From positions 3,286,001-3,350,000 of the forward strand of contig NZ_CP012070.1 in the NCBI RefSeq assembly GCF_001189535.1: DNA of 64,000 bases, read 5' to 3'. Positions 8,978 to 18,524 of this stretch are shown one piece after another. The position numbers and the translations under genes are program-made. The notes below the pieces were generated by a model. It did not search any database. It saw nothing but the letters and a program-made list of their open reading frames with translations, and was not told the origin of the DNA. Positions within the stretch are counted from its first letter, which is position 1, and the number at the start of each line of letters is the position of its first letter. Source of the DNA: Arsenicicoccus sp. oral taxon 190 (lineage in GTDB: Bacteria; Actinomycetota; Actinomycetes; Actinomycetales; Dermatophilaceae).

Positions 8978-9907
8978 TCAGCGGTCGAGGTCGACCCCGT
9001 TGTCCAGCGGCTCGCCGGCCACGAGGTGGCCCACCTGGCGCCGGATCAGCGCCGTCGCCCGCGACCAGAACCCGTCGGCCATGCCGCCCACGTGGGGCGC
9101 GATCAGCACCCCCGGCGTCGACCAGAGCGGGTGGCCGTCGGGCAGCGGCTCGGGGTCGACGACGTCGAGCGCGGCGCGGATCCGCCCCGAGGCGGTGGCG
9201 GCCACGAGGGCGTCGGTGTCGACGACGCGGCCGCGGGCGACGTTGACGAGCAGCGCCCCCTGCGGCATACGGGCGAGCATGTCGGCGTCGAGGAGCCGGT
9301 CGGTGGCGTCGGTGTGGGGCAGGATCAGGATGACGACGTCGTGCCGCGGCAGCAGGTCCGCCAGCTCGTCGATGCCGTGGACGCGGGGGACGAGGTCGTC
9401 CCCGCCCCGGGCGCGGCTGGCCACGACGGTCACCTCGCACTCGAAGGGCAGCAGCCGGCGCACGATGGCCTGACCGATGTCGCCGTAGCCCACGACGAGG
9501 ACCCGGTGGTCGGCCAGGCCCGGCTCGAAGTGCTTGTCCTGCCAGTGCTGCTCGCGGTGCCCGCACAGGAACCACGCGACGTTGCGCTGGGCCGCGAGGG
9601 TGAGCGTGAGGGCCATCTCGGCGGTGGCCGCGGCGTGGACCCCGCGGGCGTTGCACAGCTGCACGCCCTGCGGGACGAAGGGGATCGCGTGCTCGAAACC
9701 CGCCGACAGCAGCTGGAACCCGCGCAGCCGGGGCAGGGACGCGAGGTTGTCGAAGCCGTCGGCCGACAGCGTGTAGGGGGCGACGACCATCTCGACCTCG
9801 TCGGCGCGGGGGCAGGGCCCGGACAGGTCCCAGCTGATCAGCTCGGCTCCCGGCACCTCCCCCACGCGGTCGATCCAGTCCTGGTCGGCGACAGTCACGA
9901 GTGGCAT
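8978..9907 (-). CDS. D-isomer-specific 2-hydroxyacid dehydrogenase
   Basis: A 309-residue NAD(P)-dependent oxidoreductase. The Rossmann motif is VLVVGYGDIGQAIV, and the catalytic Arg, Glu and His lie in NVARGRVVD, DPEPLPDGHPLW and APHVGG respectively. Family members interconvert D-2-hydroxy acids and 2-oxo acids, including glyoxylate/hydroxypyruvate reductases; the substrate here cannot be read. The ATG at 9907 (MPLVTVADQDW) gives the usual length. A longer upstream frame lacks a ribosome site. Confidence 0.9.
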   Translation of the reverse strand: MPLVTVADQDWIDRVGEVPGAELISWDLSGPCPRADEVEMVVAPYTLSADGFDNLASLPRLRGFQLLSAGFEHAIPFVPQGVQLCNARGVHAAATAEMALTLTLAAQRNVAWFLCGHREQHWQDKHFEPGLADHRVLVVGYGDIGQAIVRRLLPFECEVTVVASRARGGDDLVPRVHGIDELADLLPRHDVVILILPHTDATDRLLDADMLARMPQGALLVNVARGRVVDTDALVAATASGRIRAALDVVDPEPLPDGHPLWSTPGVLIAPHVGGMADGFWSRATALIRRQVGHLVAGEPLDNGVDLDR

Positions 9908-9941
9908 GGCGCCACCGTATGACGTTACGCCCCAGGCTCGC

Positions 9942-10226
9942 TCAACCGCCTGATACCGCGGACAGGACAATGACCGTGGCGCCCTGCGGGAGCACCGTGA
10001 CGAGACCGGCGCCCCGCTTGACGTCGGCCCCGTCGACGAAGACGTTGACGTGCTCGCGCAGGGCGCCCCGCTCGTCGCGGACCTTGTTCTCGACCGTCGG
10101 GTGACGCCGTCGCAACTCGTCCAGCGCGTCGGCGAGGCTGGCGTCCGCCGGGAGGTCCAGCACCACCTCCGGGGGCGCCTGCACCATCGCCTGGAGCGGC
10201 GCCGGCAGGCGCATCGTCACGCTCAT
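9942..10226 (-). CDS. MoaD/ThiS-family ubiquitin-like protein
   Basis: A 94-residue beta-grasp protein ending exactly in ...LSAVSGG, the exposed Gly-Gly terminus that MoaD/ThiS proteins need for adenylation and sulfur transfer. The internal VNVFVDGADVKRGAGLVTVLPQGATVIVL matches the family. Its ATG overlaps the stop of the upstream beta-propeller gene (ATGA), so the two are probably made together. No other molybdopterin or thiamin genes are nearby, so it may act in another sulfur-transfer or tagging role. That role is unknown. Confidence 0.88.
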   Translation of the reverse strand: MSVTMRLPAPLQAMVQAPPEVVLDLPADASLADALDELRRRHPTVENKVRDERGALREHVNVFVDGADVKRGAGLVTVLPQGATVIVLSAVSGG

Positions 10227-11317
10227 CGGCCCTCCTCCAGGGTCGCGGCCCGCACGCACAGCACGTCGGGCAGCTGGGTGGCGATGCGCTCGAACTCCTC
10301 GCCCTCGTCGGGCGATCCGTAGACCTCGCCGTTGCGGGTGCCGACATACAGGCCCATCGGGGTGTCCTGGTCGGTGCCGGCGGCGTCCCGCAGCACGCAG
10401 GTCCAGGTCGGGTCGGGCATCCCGGTGGACTGCTCGCGCCAGCCGCGCCCCCCGTCGTCGGTGCGCTGCAGCTGGAGGCGGCGCCCGGGTGGGAAGCGCA
10501 CCCCGTCGGACTCCACCGGCACCAGCCACGCGCGACCGGCGGCGCCGGGCTGGGTGAGGACCGCGAAGCCGAAGTTGGTGGGCAACCCCGCCTCGATGGA
10601 GGTCCAGGAGCGTCCGTCGTCGTCGGAGCGGTAGACGCCGAGGTGGTTCTGCGCGTAGAGGACCTCGGGGTCGCCGCCGTCGCGGGCGACCTTGTGGACG
10701 CACTGGTTGAACTCCGGGTAGGGGTCCGGCGCGTAGGAGTCCTTGATGCCCACGTTGGCCGCCGCCCAGGTGTCGCCGCCGTCCTCGGTGCGGTAGACCC
10801 CGCCGGTGCTCATGGCCACGACCATCCGCTGCGGGTCGGTGGGGTGGGGCAGGATCGTGTGGATCGCGCCGCCGCCGAAGCCCTCGCCCCACTGCGTCCG
10901 GTGCGGGTGCTCCCACAGCCCCCGGACCAGCGCGAAGCTGCGGCCGGCGTCGGCGCTGCGCCACAGCGCCTGCGGCTCGGTGCCGGCCCACACCACGACC
11001 GGGTCGATCGGGTCCGGCACCAGCTGCCAGATCCGCTTGAGCGCCACCCCCGTGTCCTCCGGGAAGCGCAGCGCGTCCGGGGCCTCGGGCTCGAAGGTGC
11101 GCCCCAGGTCGTGGGACACGGCGACGTAGGGGCCCCAGTGCCAGGACTGGGTGCCCACCAGCAGGGTGCGCCGCCCGGCGCGCAGGTCGATGGCGACGGC
11201 GGCCACCTCCTGCATCACCAGCTCGGGACCCTGCAGCTCCCAGTGGCGGCGGTCGGTGCGGCTGTGGGCGAGGAAGAGACCCTTGCGGGTCCCGATGGCG
11301 ACCGTGGTCTGCGTCAT
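10223..11317 (-). CDS. BNR/Asp-box beta-propeller (sialidase-like) protein
   Basis: A 364-residue protein starting MTQTTVAIGTRKGLFLAHS. It contains four or more Asp-box turns of the SxDxGxxW type: SADAGRSF, TEDGGDTW, SDDDGRSW and TDDGGRGW. These mark a sialidase-like or WD40/YVTN-like propeller, but no sialidase catalytic set is apparent and no signal peptide is seen. It is therefore likely cytoplasmic and not a glycosidase. It overlaps a MoaD-like gene by 4 bases. An in-frame ATG three codons upstream (11326) is an alternative start. Confidence 0.82.
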   Translation of the reverse strand: MTQTTVAIGTRKGLFLAHSRTDRRHWELQGPELVMQEVAAVAIDLRAGRRTLLVGTQSWHWGPYVAVSHDLGRTFEPEAPDALRFPEDTGVALKRIWQLVPDPIDPVVVWAGTEPQALWRSADAGRSFALVRGLWEHPHRTQWGEGFGGGAIHTILPHPTDPQRMVVAMSTGGVYRTEDGGDTWAAANVGIKDSYAPDPYPEFNQCVHKVARDGGDPEVLYAQNHLGVYRSDDDGRSWTSIEAGLPTNFGFAVLTQPGAAGRAWLVPVESDGVRFPPGRRLQLQRTDDGGRGWREQSTGMPDPTWTCVLRDAAGTDQDTPMGLYVGTRNGEVYGSPDEGEEFERIATQLPDVLCVRAATLEEGR

Positions 11318-11440
11318 ACCGATCATGTTGACGCCGTCCACATGATTGTGCAAGGGGTGACGACCCCCGGCCGCGGACCCGACCTGGCATAGGTTGTCGA
11401 CGAGCGGCACGCGCCGCAGCCCCCAGCCGAAGGAGTCACC

Positions 11441-12052
11441 ATGTCCGCCGTCGACGAGATCCTGCAGTCGCTCCCCGTCGGTCAGATCGCCCAGGAGCTC
11501 GGGGCCCGGCCCGAGGAGGTCCAGCGCGCCGCGGCCGCCGCCCTGCCCGCCCTGCTCGGCGGCCTGCAGGCCAACGCCACCGACCCCGACGGCGCCCGCT
11601 CCCTCACCGAGGCCCTTGGCCAGCACGACCCCGGGCTCGTCGACGGCGGAGTCGATCTCGCCCAGGTCGACACCCGCGACGGCGAGGCGATCGCCGCCCA
11701 CATCTTCGGCGACAACCAGGGCCAGGTCGCCCAGCAGCTCGGGGGCCTGCAGGGCGTCGGCGGCCCGCTGGTGCAGCGGCTCATCCCGATCCTCGCGCCC
11801 ATCGTCATGTCCTGGCTGGCCAAGCAGGTCCTCGGTCAGGCCGGCGCCGGCGGCAGCCTCGGGCAGGCACAGGGCGGCGGCGTGGGCGGCAGCATCCTCA
11901 GCGACGCCCTCGGCTCGGTCCTCGGCCGCGCCACCGGGCAGGCCGGCATGGGCTCGGACCAGTCCGTCGACCGCCGCGAGGCCCAGGGCTTCGACACGGG
12001 GACGATCATCCGCGACGTGCTCGGCGGCCTCCTCGGCGGTGGGCGCCGCTGA
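11441..12052 (+). CDS. DUF937 domain protein
   Basis: A 203-residue protein with the DUF937 layout: an N-terminal alpha-helical part (ILQSLPVGQIAQELGARPEEVQRAAAAALPALLGGL), a second similar half ending in VQRLIPILAPIVMSWLAKQVLG, and a Gly/Ala-rich C-terminus. GAAGGAG lies six bases before the ATG. The family has no agreed function. The gene stands alone, divergent from the propeller/MoaD pair across a 123-bp gap. Confidence 0.88.
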   Translation: MSAVDEILQSLPVGQIAQELGARPEEVQRAAAAALPALLGGLQANATDPDGARSLTEALGQHDPGLVDGGVDLAQVDTRDGEAIAAHIFGDNQGQVAQQLGGLQGVGGPLVQRLIPILAPIVMSWLAKQVLGQAGAGGSLGQAQGGGVGGSILSDALGSVLGRATGQAGMGSDQSVDRREAQGFDTGTIIRDVLGGLLGGGRR

Positions 12053-12181
12053 CCCGACCCCGGCGGGTCAGGCTGCGGGCCGACGCGATCCACGTCGTCC
12101 GACAGCTCGCCGAGCGCTGCGGTGAGGCGGTCAGTACGGTGTAGCCACCCGTTCACCCCCCACGAAAAGGCCGAGGTGACC

Positions 12182-13372
12182 ATGGCAGCCGTCGACGACA
12201 TCCTCACGGACCTCCCCGCCACGATGGCGTGGCAGGAGCTCTACCGCGACCTGCACCGGCATCCCGAGCTGTCGCTGCAGGAGACCCGCACCAACCGGAT
12301 CATCGCCGACCGGATCGCGCACTGGGGCTACGACGTGCGCGAGGTCGGTGGCGGCGTGGTGGGGGTGCTGCGCAACGGGGACGGCCCGTGCGTGCTCTTC
12401 CGCGCCGACACCGACGCGCTGCCCGTGCAGGAGGACACCGGCCTCGCCTATGCCTCCACCGTGGACGGCGTGATGCACGCCTGCGGTCACGACCTGCACG
12501 TCACGTGGGGGCTGGGAGCCGCGCAGCTGCTCGCCTCCCACCAGCGGGCCTGGTCCGGCACCTACGTGGCGCTCTTCCAGCCGGCCGAGGAGACCGCCCA
12601 GGGGGCGCGCGCCATGGTGGACGACGGGCTTGTCGACCGGGTGCCGCGGCCCGACGTCGCGCTCGGCCAGCACGTCATGCCGACCCGCGCCGGCCTGGTC
12701 AGCGCCGCCGCCGGACCCCGCCTGTCGGCCGCGGACTCGCTGCGGGTCACGGTGCACGGCAAGGGTTCTCACGGATCGATGCCCCACCTGGGGGTGGACC
12801 CCGTGGTGGTCGCGGCCGCCATCGTGCTCCGGCTGCAGACCGTCGTCGCCCGCGAGATCGCGCCCGCGGACTTCGGCGTCGTCACGGTGGGGTCGATCCA
12901 GGCGGGCGCCAAGAGCAATGTCATCCCCGACCGGGCCGTGCTGCTGCTCAACGTCCGCAGCTACGACGAGTCGGTGCGCGAGCGCATCCTCGCAGCCATC
13001 GAGCGGATCGTCCGTGGGGAGTGCGAGGCCGGTGGCTGCCCGCAGCCCCCGGAGATCGACTACTACGACCAGTTCCCGCTGACCGTCAACGACAAGGCCG
13101 TGACCGAGGCGGTCACCGGCGCGTTCGTCGAGCACTTCGGCGCGGAGCGGGTGGCCGAGCTGGCTCCGCTCACGGGCAGCGAGGACTTCAGCGTCGTGCC
13201 GGACGCCTTCGGGGTCCCCTACTCCTACTGGACGATCGGCGGCTTCCCGGCCGACGCGGACCCGATCCCCAACCACAACCCGAGGTTCGCACCGGTGCTC
13301 GACCCCACCCTGCGGACCGGCACCGAGGCGGCGCTCGTCGCGGTCCTCGCCCACCTGCGCACGGAGGCCTGA
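12182..13372 (+). CDS. M20-family amidohydrolase
   Basis: A 396-residue zinc metallo-hydrolase of the M20D type (hippurate hydrolase / N-acyl-amino-acid amidohydrolase). Metal and catalytic motifs are clear: FRADTDALPVQE, HACGHDLHV, FQPAEET, the dimerisation-domain GSHGSMPHLG, and GSEDFS near the C-terminus. The substrate is probably an N-acyl or aryl amino acid conjugate, but specificity cannot be read. GAGGTG precedes the ATG. It ends three bases before the broken MFS gene, with which it probably formed an operon. Confidence 0.9.
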   Translation: MAAVDDILTDLPATMAWQELYRDLHRHPELSLQETRTNRIIADRIAHWGYDVREVGGGVVGVLRNGDGPCVLFRADTDALPVQEDTGLAYASTVDGVMHACGHDLHVTWGLGAAQLLASHQRAWSGTYVALFQPAEETAQGARAMVDDGLVDRVPRPDVALGQHVMPTRAGLVSAAAGPRLSAADSLRVTVHGKGSHGSMPHLGVDPVVVAAAIVLRLQTVVAREIAPADFGVVTVGSIQAGAKSNVIPDRAVLLLNVRSYDESVRERILAAIERIVRGECEAGGCPQPPEIDYYDQFPLTVNDKAVTEAVTGAFVEHFGAERVAELAPLTGSEDFSVVPDAFGVPYSYWTIGGFPADADPIPNHNPRFAPVLDPTLRTGTEAALVAVLAHLRTEA

Positions 13373-13375
13373 GCG

Positions 13376-14911
13376 ATGTCCACCCGTCCGGCCTCTCCCC
13401 GCCGCTCCGGCACATCGTCGCCGACCACCGAGCCGCGCGGCAACGACCGGCTGCTCGCCGGCCTGGTCCTCGCGGTGCTGACCTTCTGGCTGTTCGCCGG
13501 GTCGGCGGGGTCCGTCGCGCCGGCGATCATGCGCGACATCAACGGGCCGTATGCCGACGCCGCCCACCGCACCTGGACCAACCCCCTGCTCGGCGCCGAC
13601 GCCATGAACCTCGCCGTCGCCCTCACCGCGTTGTTCTCGGGCATGTTCATCGTGGTGCTCGGCGGGGTGGCCGACCGCGTCGGGCGGTTCCGGGTGCTGC
13701 TGATCGGCCTGGCGCTCAACGTCGTCGGCTGCCTCTGCCTGGTCCTCGCCTCGGGCGGGCTCGCGACCCCGCTCATGCTGACCGGGCGAGCCGTCCAGGG
13801 TCTGTCCGCCGCCTGCGTCCTGCCCACGACCCTCGGGCTGGTGCGAGCACTGTGGGACGGCGCTGCGCGCCAGCGCGCGGTGTCGATGTGGTCGATCGCC
13901 TCCTTCGGAGGGTCCGGGCTCGCCTCTCTGGTCGGCGGATTCACCGTGACCTACGTCGGCTGGCGCTGGATCTACGTCGTCTCCATCGTCGTGAGCCTCG
14001 CCGCTGCCCTGCTGCTGCGGGGGTAGGGCGAGTCCCGGGTCGTCTCCGACACGCCCTTCCACCTCGACGTCCCCGGCATCACGGCCTTCGCGGTCTCGAT
14101 GCTCGCGCTGATGGTCGTGACGACCTTTGGCGCCAAGATCGGGTGGGGCAGCGCGATCATCCTGGTCCTGGCCCTGGTGGCCGTCGTGGGGCTGGTCGCG
14201 ACGGTGGCCCTGGAGCGGCGCGCCCGGCAGCCCTTCCTGGACCTGCGGTTGTTCCGCAACCGGATGTTCTCCGGCGCCACCCTGGCCAACTTCCTGCTCA
14301 ACACGGCGATCGGCATGCTCATCGTCACGCAGCAGCTGCTGCAGGTCGCCGGCGGGATGAAGCCCCTCGACGCCGGTCTGCTCACGCTGGGCTACGCCAT
14401 CACCGTCATCGCGTTCATGCGCGTGGGCGAGCGGCTGCTGCGGCGCTTCGGCGCCAAGAAGCCGATGCTCTGGGGCACGGGGCTGCTCGTCCTGGCCGGT
14501 TGCTTCTTCCTGCCCACCAACCTGCTGCTGTCGCAGTACAAGGTGACGGCCGTGATCGGCTACACGCTGATGGGCCTGGGCCTCGCCTGCTTCGGCACCC
14601 CCGCCACGGACGCCGCCCTGTCCAACCTCCCGGTGGAGCAGAGCGGCGCCGGCGCGGGCATCTACAAGATGGCCTCGTCGCTGGGGTCGGCGATCGGCAC
14701 CGCCACCTAGCTGGCGCTGTTCACGGCGGGCTCGGCCACCCCACCTCGCGTGATCGGGTCCGTGCTGGTCCCCCTGGGCCGCCAGGACAACGTCGGGCTG
14801 CGCCAGGGCGCGGACGTCGCGCTGCTCTTCAACATCACCCTGCTGCTGATCTCGGCGGTCGTGATCTGGGTGGTCGTTCCCTCAGCCGACAGGTCCGAGC
14901 GGGCCTCCTAG
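13376..14911 (+). pseudogene. DHA2-type MFS drug exporter interrupted by two in-frame TAG codons
   Basis: One reading frame of 512 codons encodes a QacA/EmrB-like transporter. Residues ALFSGMFIVVLGGVADRVGRFRVLLIGL and GRAVQGLSAACVLPTTLGL are typical motif A and motif C regions. TAG codons fall at 14024-14026 and 14708-14710, and the final stop at 14909-14911 is also TAG. Sequence on either side of each TAG continues the transporter with no frameshift. By comparison with the usual GVAIS(L)ALFT motif, the second TAG stands where a serine is common. Most likely this is a recent nonsense pseudogene; read-through is possible but unsupported. It is coupled to the M20 gene by a 3-bp gap. Confidence 0.8.
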
Positions 14912-14950
14912 CCGGCGCTATGCCGAGCAGAACGATCAGCCGGGCTTGAG

Positions 14951-14982
14951 AAAATCGGCCTGGGGCAGGAAGCCCGGCCGAT
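14951..14982 (-). terminator. Intrinsic terminator of gatCAB
   Basis: On the minus strand ATCGGCC plus GGGC pair with GCCC plus GGCCGAT around TTCCT, with a two-base bulge, followed by TTTT-C. It lies 18 bp past the gatB stop. The palindrome CTACCG-G-CGGTAG (14987-14999) sits between stop and terminator and belongs to the stop-proximal repeat family. Confidence 0.8.
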
Positions 14983-14986
14983 GTCG

Positions 14987-14999
14987 CTACCGGCGGTAG
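14987..14999. repeat. Stop-adjacent palindrome CTACCGGCGGTAG (copy 1)
   Basis: A 13-bp palindrome (6-bp arms, 1-bp centre) immediately follows the gatB stop codon. The identical 13 bases recur at 30029-30041 immediately after etfA, and related forms (CCGGCGGCAGG) follow glgP and the thiolase gene. See the matching hairpins. Confidence 0.7.
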
Positions 15000-15000
15000 G

Positions 15001-16524
15001 TCACTGGCACTTGGCGAGGATGAGCTCGCGCACCTTGGCGGCGTCGGCCTGACCCTTCATGGCCTTCATGACCTGGCCGATGAGGGCACCGGCGGCCTGG
15101 ACCTTGCCGTCCTGGATCTTGGCGACGATGTCGGCGTTGCGGCCGAGCACCTCGTCGACCGCAGCCTCGAGCGCCGAGTCGTCCTGCACGAGCTCGAGCC
15201 CGCGCGCGTCGGCGACCTCGCGGGGCGAGCCCTCGCCCGCCAGGACGCCGTCCATGACCTGACGGGCCATCGAGTCGTTGAGCCGACCGTCGCGCACCAG
15301 GCCGTCGAGCTCGGCGACGTGCTCGGGCGTGACGCCCATGTCGGCGAGGTCGCGGACCTGGTCGTTGGCGCGACGGGACACCTCGCCCATCCACCACTTG
15401 CGGGCAGCGGCGGGCGTGGCCCCGGCGGCGACGGAGGCCTCGATCAGCTCGACGGCTCCGGCGTTGACGACGTCGCGCATCTCCAGGTCCGAGTAGCCCC
15501 ACTCCCCCTGCAGCCGCTTGCGCCGCCGGCCGGGAGGCTCGGGCAGGGTGGCGCGCAGCTCCTCGACCCACTCGCGGCTCGGGGCGACCGGGACCAGGTC
15601 GGGCTCGGGGAAGTAGCGGTAGTCCTCGGCGTCGGACTTCTCGCGGCCCGAGGTCGTGACCCCGGTGTCCTCGTGCCAGTGGCGGGTCTCCTGCAGGATC
15701 GAGCCGCCGCCGGAGAGGATCGCGCCGTGCCGGGTCATCTCGTAGCGGACCGCCCGCTCGACCGAGCGCAGCGAGTTGACGTTCTTGGTCTCGGTGCGGG
15801 TGCCGAGCTGCGTCGAGCCCTTGGGCATCAGCGACACGTTGGCGTCGCACCGCATCGAGCCCTGCTCCATGCGGGCGTCGCTCACGTCCAGCGCCCGCAT
15901 GAGGTCGCGGATCGCAGACACGTAGGCCTTGGCGACCTCCGGCATACGCTCCCCGGCGCCGACCACGGGCTTGGTGACGATCTCGATGAGCGGGATGCCC
16001 GCGCGGTTGTAGTCGAGCAGGGAGTACTCCGCGCCGTGTATGCGCCCGGTCGAGCCGCCGACGTGCAGCGACTTGCCGGTGTCCTCCTCCATGTGCGCCC
16101 GCTCGATCTCCACCCGGAAGACGTCGACCCCCTCGCCGGTGCTGCTCGGGATCTCCACGTCCAGGTAGCCGTCGAAGGCGATCGGCTCGTCGTACTGCGA
16201 CGTCTGGAAGTTCTTGGGCATGTCCGGGTAGAAGTAGTTCTTGCGCGCGAACCGGCACCACTCGGCGATCTGGCAGTTGAGCGCCAGGCCGATCCGGATC
16301 GCGGACTCGACGCCCGTGGCGTTGACGACGGGCAGCGCGCCGGGCAGGCCGAGGCAGACCGGGCACACCTGGGTGTTGGGCTCGGCGCCGAACTCCGTGG
16401 CGCACGAGCAGAACATCTTGGTGGCGGTGCTCAGCTCGACGTGCACCTCGAGCCCCATGACGGGGTCGAAGCGCTCCAGCACCTCGTCGTAGTCCATGAC
16501 GGCATCGGTCGTGGTGGTGGCCAT
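15001..16524 (-). CDS. gatB: Asp-tRNA(Asn)/Glu-tRNA(Gln) amidotransferase subunit B
   Basis: A 507-residue subunit that binds tRNA and, with GatA and GatC, amidates misacylated Glu-tRNA(Gln) and Asp-tRNA(Asn). The N-terminal cradle has [18 protein letters not shown] and the zinc ligands CSC...CPVC, with [14 protein letters not shown] downstream. The C-terminal YqeY-like tail domain is present to the end ([23 protein letters not shown]). The start is one base after the gatA stop. The order gatC-gatA-gatB is the common actinobacterial operon. The presence of the operon implies no GlnRS, or dependence on the indirect pathway. Confidence 0.97.
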   Translation of the reverse strand: MATTTTDAVMDYDEVLERFDPVMGLEVHVELSTATKMFCSCATEFGAEPNTQVCPVCLGLPGALPVVNATGVESAIRIGLALNCQIAEWCRFARKNYFYPDMPKNFQTSQYDEPIAFDGYLDVEIPSSTGEGVDVFRVEIERAHMEEDTGKSLHVGGSTGRIHGAEYSLLDYNRAGIPLIEIVTKPVVGAGERMPEVAKAYVSAIRDLMRALDVSDARMEQGSMRCDANVSLMPKGSTQLGTRTETKNVNSLRSVERAVRYEMTRHGAILSGGGSILQETRHWHEDTGVTTSGREKSDAEDYRYFPEPDLVPVAPSREWVEELRATLPEPPGRRRKRLQGEWGYSDLEMRDVVNAGAVELIEASVAAGATPAAARKWWMGEVSRRANDQVRDLADMGVTPEHVAELDGLVRDGRLNDSMARQVMDGVLAGEGSPREVADARGLELVQDDSALEAAVDEVLGRNADIVAKIQDGKVQAAGALIGQVMKAMKGQADAAKVRELILAKCQ

Positions 16525-16525
16525 G

Positions 16526-18097
16526 TCAGCCGTCCTTCTGCGTCTCGTCGGTGTCGTCAGAGGTGTCGTGGGAGGTGTCGTCGGAGGTGGCCACCAGGTC
16601 GGGCGCCTGCGCGAGCAGCGGCCCGCCCCGGGCCTGCTCGAGCTCCCGCTCGACGTATGCCGCGACGCGGTAGAGCCTCTCGTCGGCCATGGCCGGCGCC
16701 AGCACCTGCAGCCCGACGGGAAGCCCGTCCTCGGGGGCCAGCCCCGCGGGCACCGACATGCCGGGGATGCCGGCGAGGTTGGCGGGGATGGTGGCGACGT
16801 CGTTGAGGTACATCGCCAGCGGGTCGTCGAGCTTGTCGCCGAGCTTGAACGCGGTCGTCGGCATCGTGGGGCTGATCAGCACGTCGCACTGCTCGAAGGC
16901 CGCCTCGAAGTCCCGCGCGATCAGGGTGCGGACCTTCTGCGCCTGGCCGTAGTAGGCGTCGTAGTAGCCGCTGGACAGGGCGTAGGTGCCGATGATGATG
17001 CGGCGCTTGACCTCGTCGCCGAAGCCGGCGTCACGGGTCGCCGCCATGACCTGCTCCGCGCTCGGGGAGGTGACCCCGTCGGGAGCGACGCGCAGGCCGT
17101 AGCGCATGGCGTCGAACTTCGCGAGGTTGGAGGACGCCTCGGACGGCAGGATCAGGTAGTAGGCCGCGAGGGCGTAGGTGAAGTGGGGGCAGGACACCTC
17201 GACGATCTCGGCCCCACCGGCGCGCAGCAGCTCCACGGTCTCGTCGAACCTCTGCTGCACCCCCGCCTGGTAGCCCTCGCCGGTGAGCTCGCGGACGATC
17301 CCGACCCGCAGGCTCGCGACGTCACCGCGGCGGGCCGCCTCCACGACGGCCGGCACCGGGGCGTCGATGGACGTCGAGTCCCGCGGGTCGTGCCCGGCCA
17401 TCAGCTCGTGCAGCAGCGCGGTGTCCAGGACGGTGCGCGCGCACGGGCCGGCCTGGTCCAGGGAGGAGGCGAGCGCGACGAGGCCGTAGCGGGACACCCC
17501 GCCATACGTCGGCTTGGTGCCGACCGTCCCGGTGACCGAGGCGGGCTGGCGGATCGAGCCGCCGGTGTCGGTGCCCGTGGCGAGCGGCGCCTGGAAGGAC
17601 GCGAGGACGGCGCTGGACCCGCCGCCGGAGCCCCCGGGGATCCGCTCGAGGTCCCAGGGGTTGTGGGTCGGGCCGTAGGCCGAGTGCTCGGTGGAGGACC
17701 CCATGGCGAACTCGTCCATGTTGGTCTTGCCGAGGATCGGCATCCGGGCCGCCTTGATGCGCTCCACGACCGTGGCGTCGTAGGGCGGGACCCACCCCTC
17801 GAGCATCGCGGAGCCGCAGGTCGTCGGCAGACCGGTCGTCGTCATGACGTCCTTGACGGCGATGGGCACGCCCGCCAGCGGGTGCAGCTCGGCGCCCTGG
17901 GCGCGCAGCTCGTCGACCTCCCGGGCCGTGGCGAGCGCGCCCTCGGCGTCGACGTGCAGGTAGGCGCGGACCTGGTCGTCCACGGCGGCGGTGCGGTCCA
18001 GGTGCGCCTGGGTCAGCTCGACGGAGGTGAAGTCCCCGGCGGCCAGACCCTGCGCCATCTGGGCAGCGGTGAGTCGGGTGAGGTCGGTGGTCGTCAT
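16526..18097 (-). CDS. gatA: Asp/Glu-tRNA amidotransferase subunit A
   Basis: A 523-residue amidase that releases ammonia from glutamine for GatB. The amidase signature is complete: catalytic lysine in [13 protein letters not shown], and the Gly/Ser-rich stretch [14 protein letters not shown] with the cis-Ser, then [13 protein letters not shown] carrying the nucleophile serine. The start is the ATG at 18097, six bases past the gatC stop with GAGGAC upstream; an in-frame TTG two codons earlier is less likely. The C-terminal 20 residues are Asp/Thr-rich and repetitive ([15 protein letters not shown]), an unusual acidic tail encoded by a short tandem repeat. Confidence 0.97.
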   Translation of the reverse strand: MTTTDLTRLTAAQMAQGLAAGDFTSVELTQAHLDRTAAVDDQVRAYLHVDAEGALATAREVDELRAQGAELHPLAGVPIAVKDVMTTTGLPTTCGSAMLEGWVPPYDATVVERIKAARMPILGKTNMDEFAMGSSTEHSAYGPTHNPWDLERIPGGSGGGSSAVLASFQAPLATGTDTGGSIRQPASVTGTVGTKPTYGGVSRYGLVALASSLDQAGPCARTVLDTALLHELMAGHDPRDSTSIDAPVPAVVEAARRGDVASLRVGIVRELTGEGYQAGVQQRFDETVELLRAGGAEIVEVSCPHFTYALAAYYLILPSEASSNLAKFDAMRYGLRVAPDGVTSPSAEQVMAATRDAGFGDEVKRRIIIGTYALSSGYYDAYYGQAQKVRTLIARDFEAAFEQCDVLISPTMPTTAFKLGDKLDDPLAMYLNDVATIPANLAGIPGMSVPAGLAPEDGLPVGLQVLAPAMADERLYRVAAYVERELEQARGGPLLAQAPDLVATSDDTSHDTSDDTDETQKDG

Positions 18098-18103
18098 ACG
18101 CAA

Positions 18104-18400
18104 TCAGTCCTCGCTCAGGATCCGCGGCACCTGGAACCGGTCGAGCTCCTGCTCGGGCGCACCGGACAGCGCCTGCTCACGGGTCAGCCCGGGGCGCACC
18201 TCGTCGGGCCGGGTCACGTTGGTCAGGGGCATGGGGTGCGACATCGGCGGGATGTCGTCGGCGGCCACCTCGCCGACCTGCGCCACCGACTCGAGGATGA
18301 CGGCCAGCTCGCCGGCCATCTTGTCGAGCTCGGCGTCGCTCATGTCGATGCGCGCGAGGTTGGCCAGGTGGGCGACCTGGTCACGGGACAGGGAAGACAT
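18104..18400 (-). CDS. gatC: Asp/Glu-tRNA amidotransferase subunit C
   Basis: A 98-residue subunit that wraps the GatA-GatB interface. MSSLSRDQVAHLANLARIDMSDAEL is a clear GatC N-terminus, and the tail PLTNVTRPDEVRPGLTREQALSGAP matches the conserved C-terminus. The ATG at 18400 was chosen because homology begins there. It is the first gene of gatCAB, downstream of the putP terminator. Confidence 0.95.
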   Translation of the reverse strand: MSSLSRDQVAHLANLARIDMSDAELDKMAGELAVILESVAQVGEVAADDIPPMSHPMPLTNVTRPDEVRPGLTREQALSGAPEQELDRFQVPRILSED

Positions 18401-18451
18401 GCCAGGCAGTCTAGTGGCGCGCGCAGGCTCCCCTTCCCCCGACGGACGTGA

Positions 18452-18483
18452 GGCCCCGGTCCGCCAACAGGTGGACCGGGGCC
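18452..18483 (-). terminator. Hairpin after putP
   Basis: GGCCCCGGTCC (18452-18462) pairs perfectly with GGACCGGGGCC (18473-18483) around a 10-base loop. It lies about 40 bp beyond the putP stop and upstream of gatC. No T-tract is present, as is common in very GC-rich genomes, so Rho-assisted termination is likely. Confidence 0.7.
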
Positions 18484-18524
18484 CCACGATCGGGTGGCGT
18501 CGGAGACGCTCGTATGCCGCGGGC

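Noticed and set aside
10223..11317. Sialidase
   Set aside because: Asp-box repeats are present, but no signal peptide and no recognisable sialidase catalytic Arg triad, Glu or Tyr set.
14024..14710. Pyrrolysine or selenocysteine coding at the two TAG codons of the MFS gene
   Set aside because: Selenocysteine uses TGA, and no pyrrolysine genes or downstream recoding structures are visible; MFS transporters have no such residue. A nonsense pseudogene is simpler.
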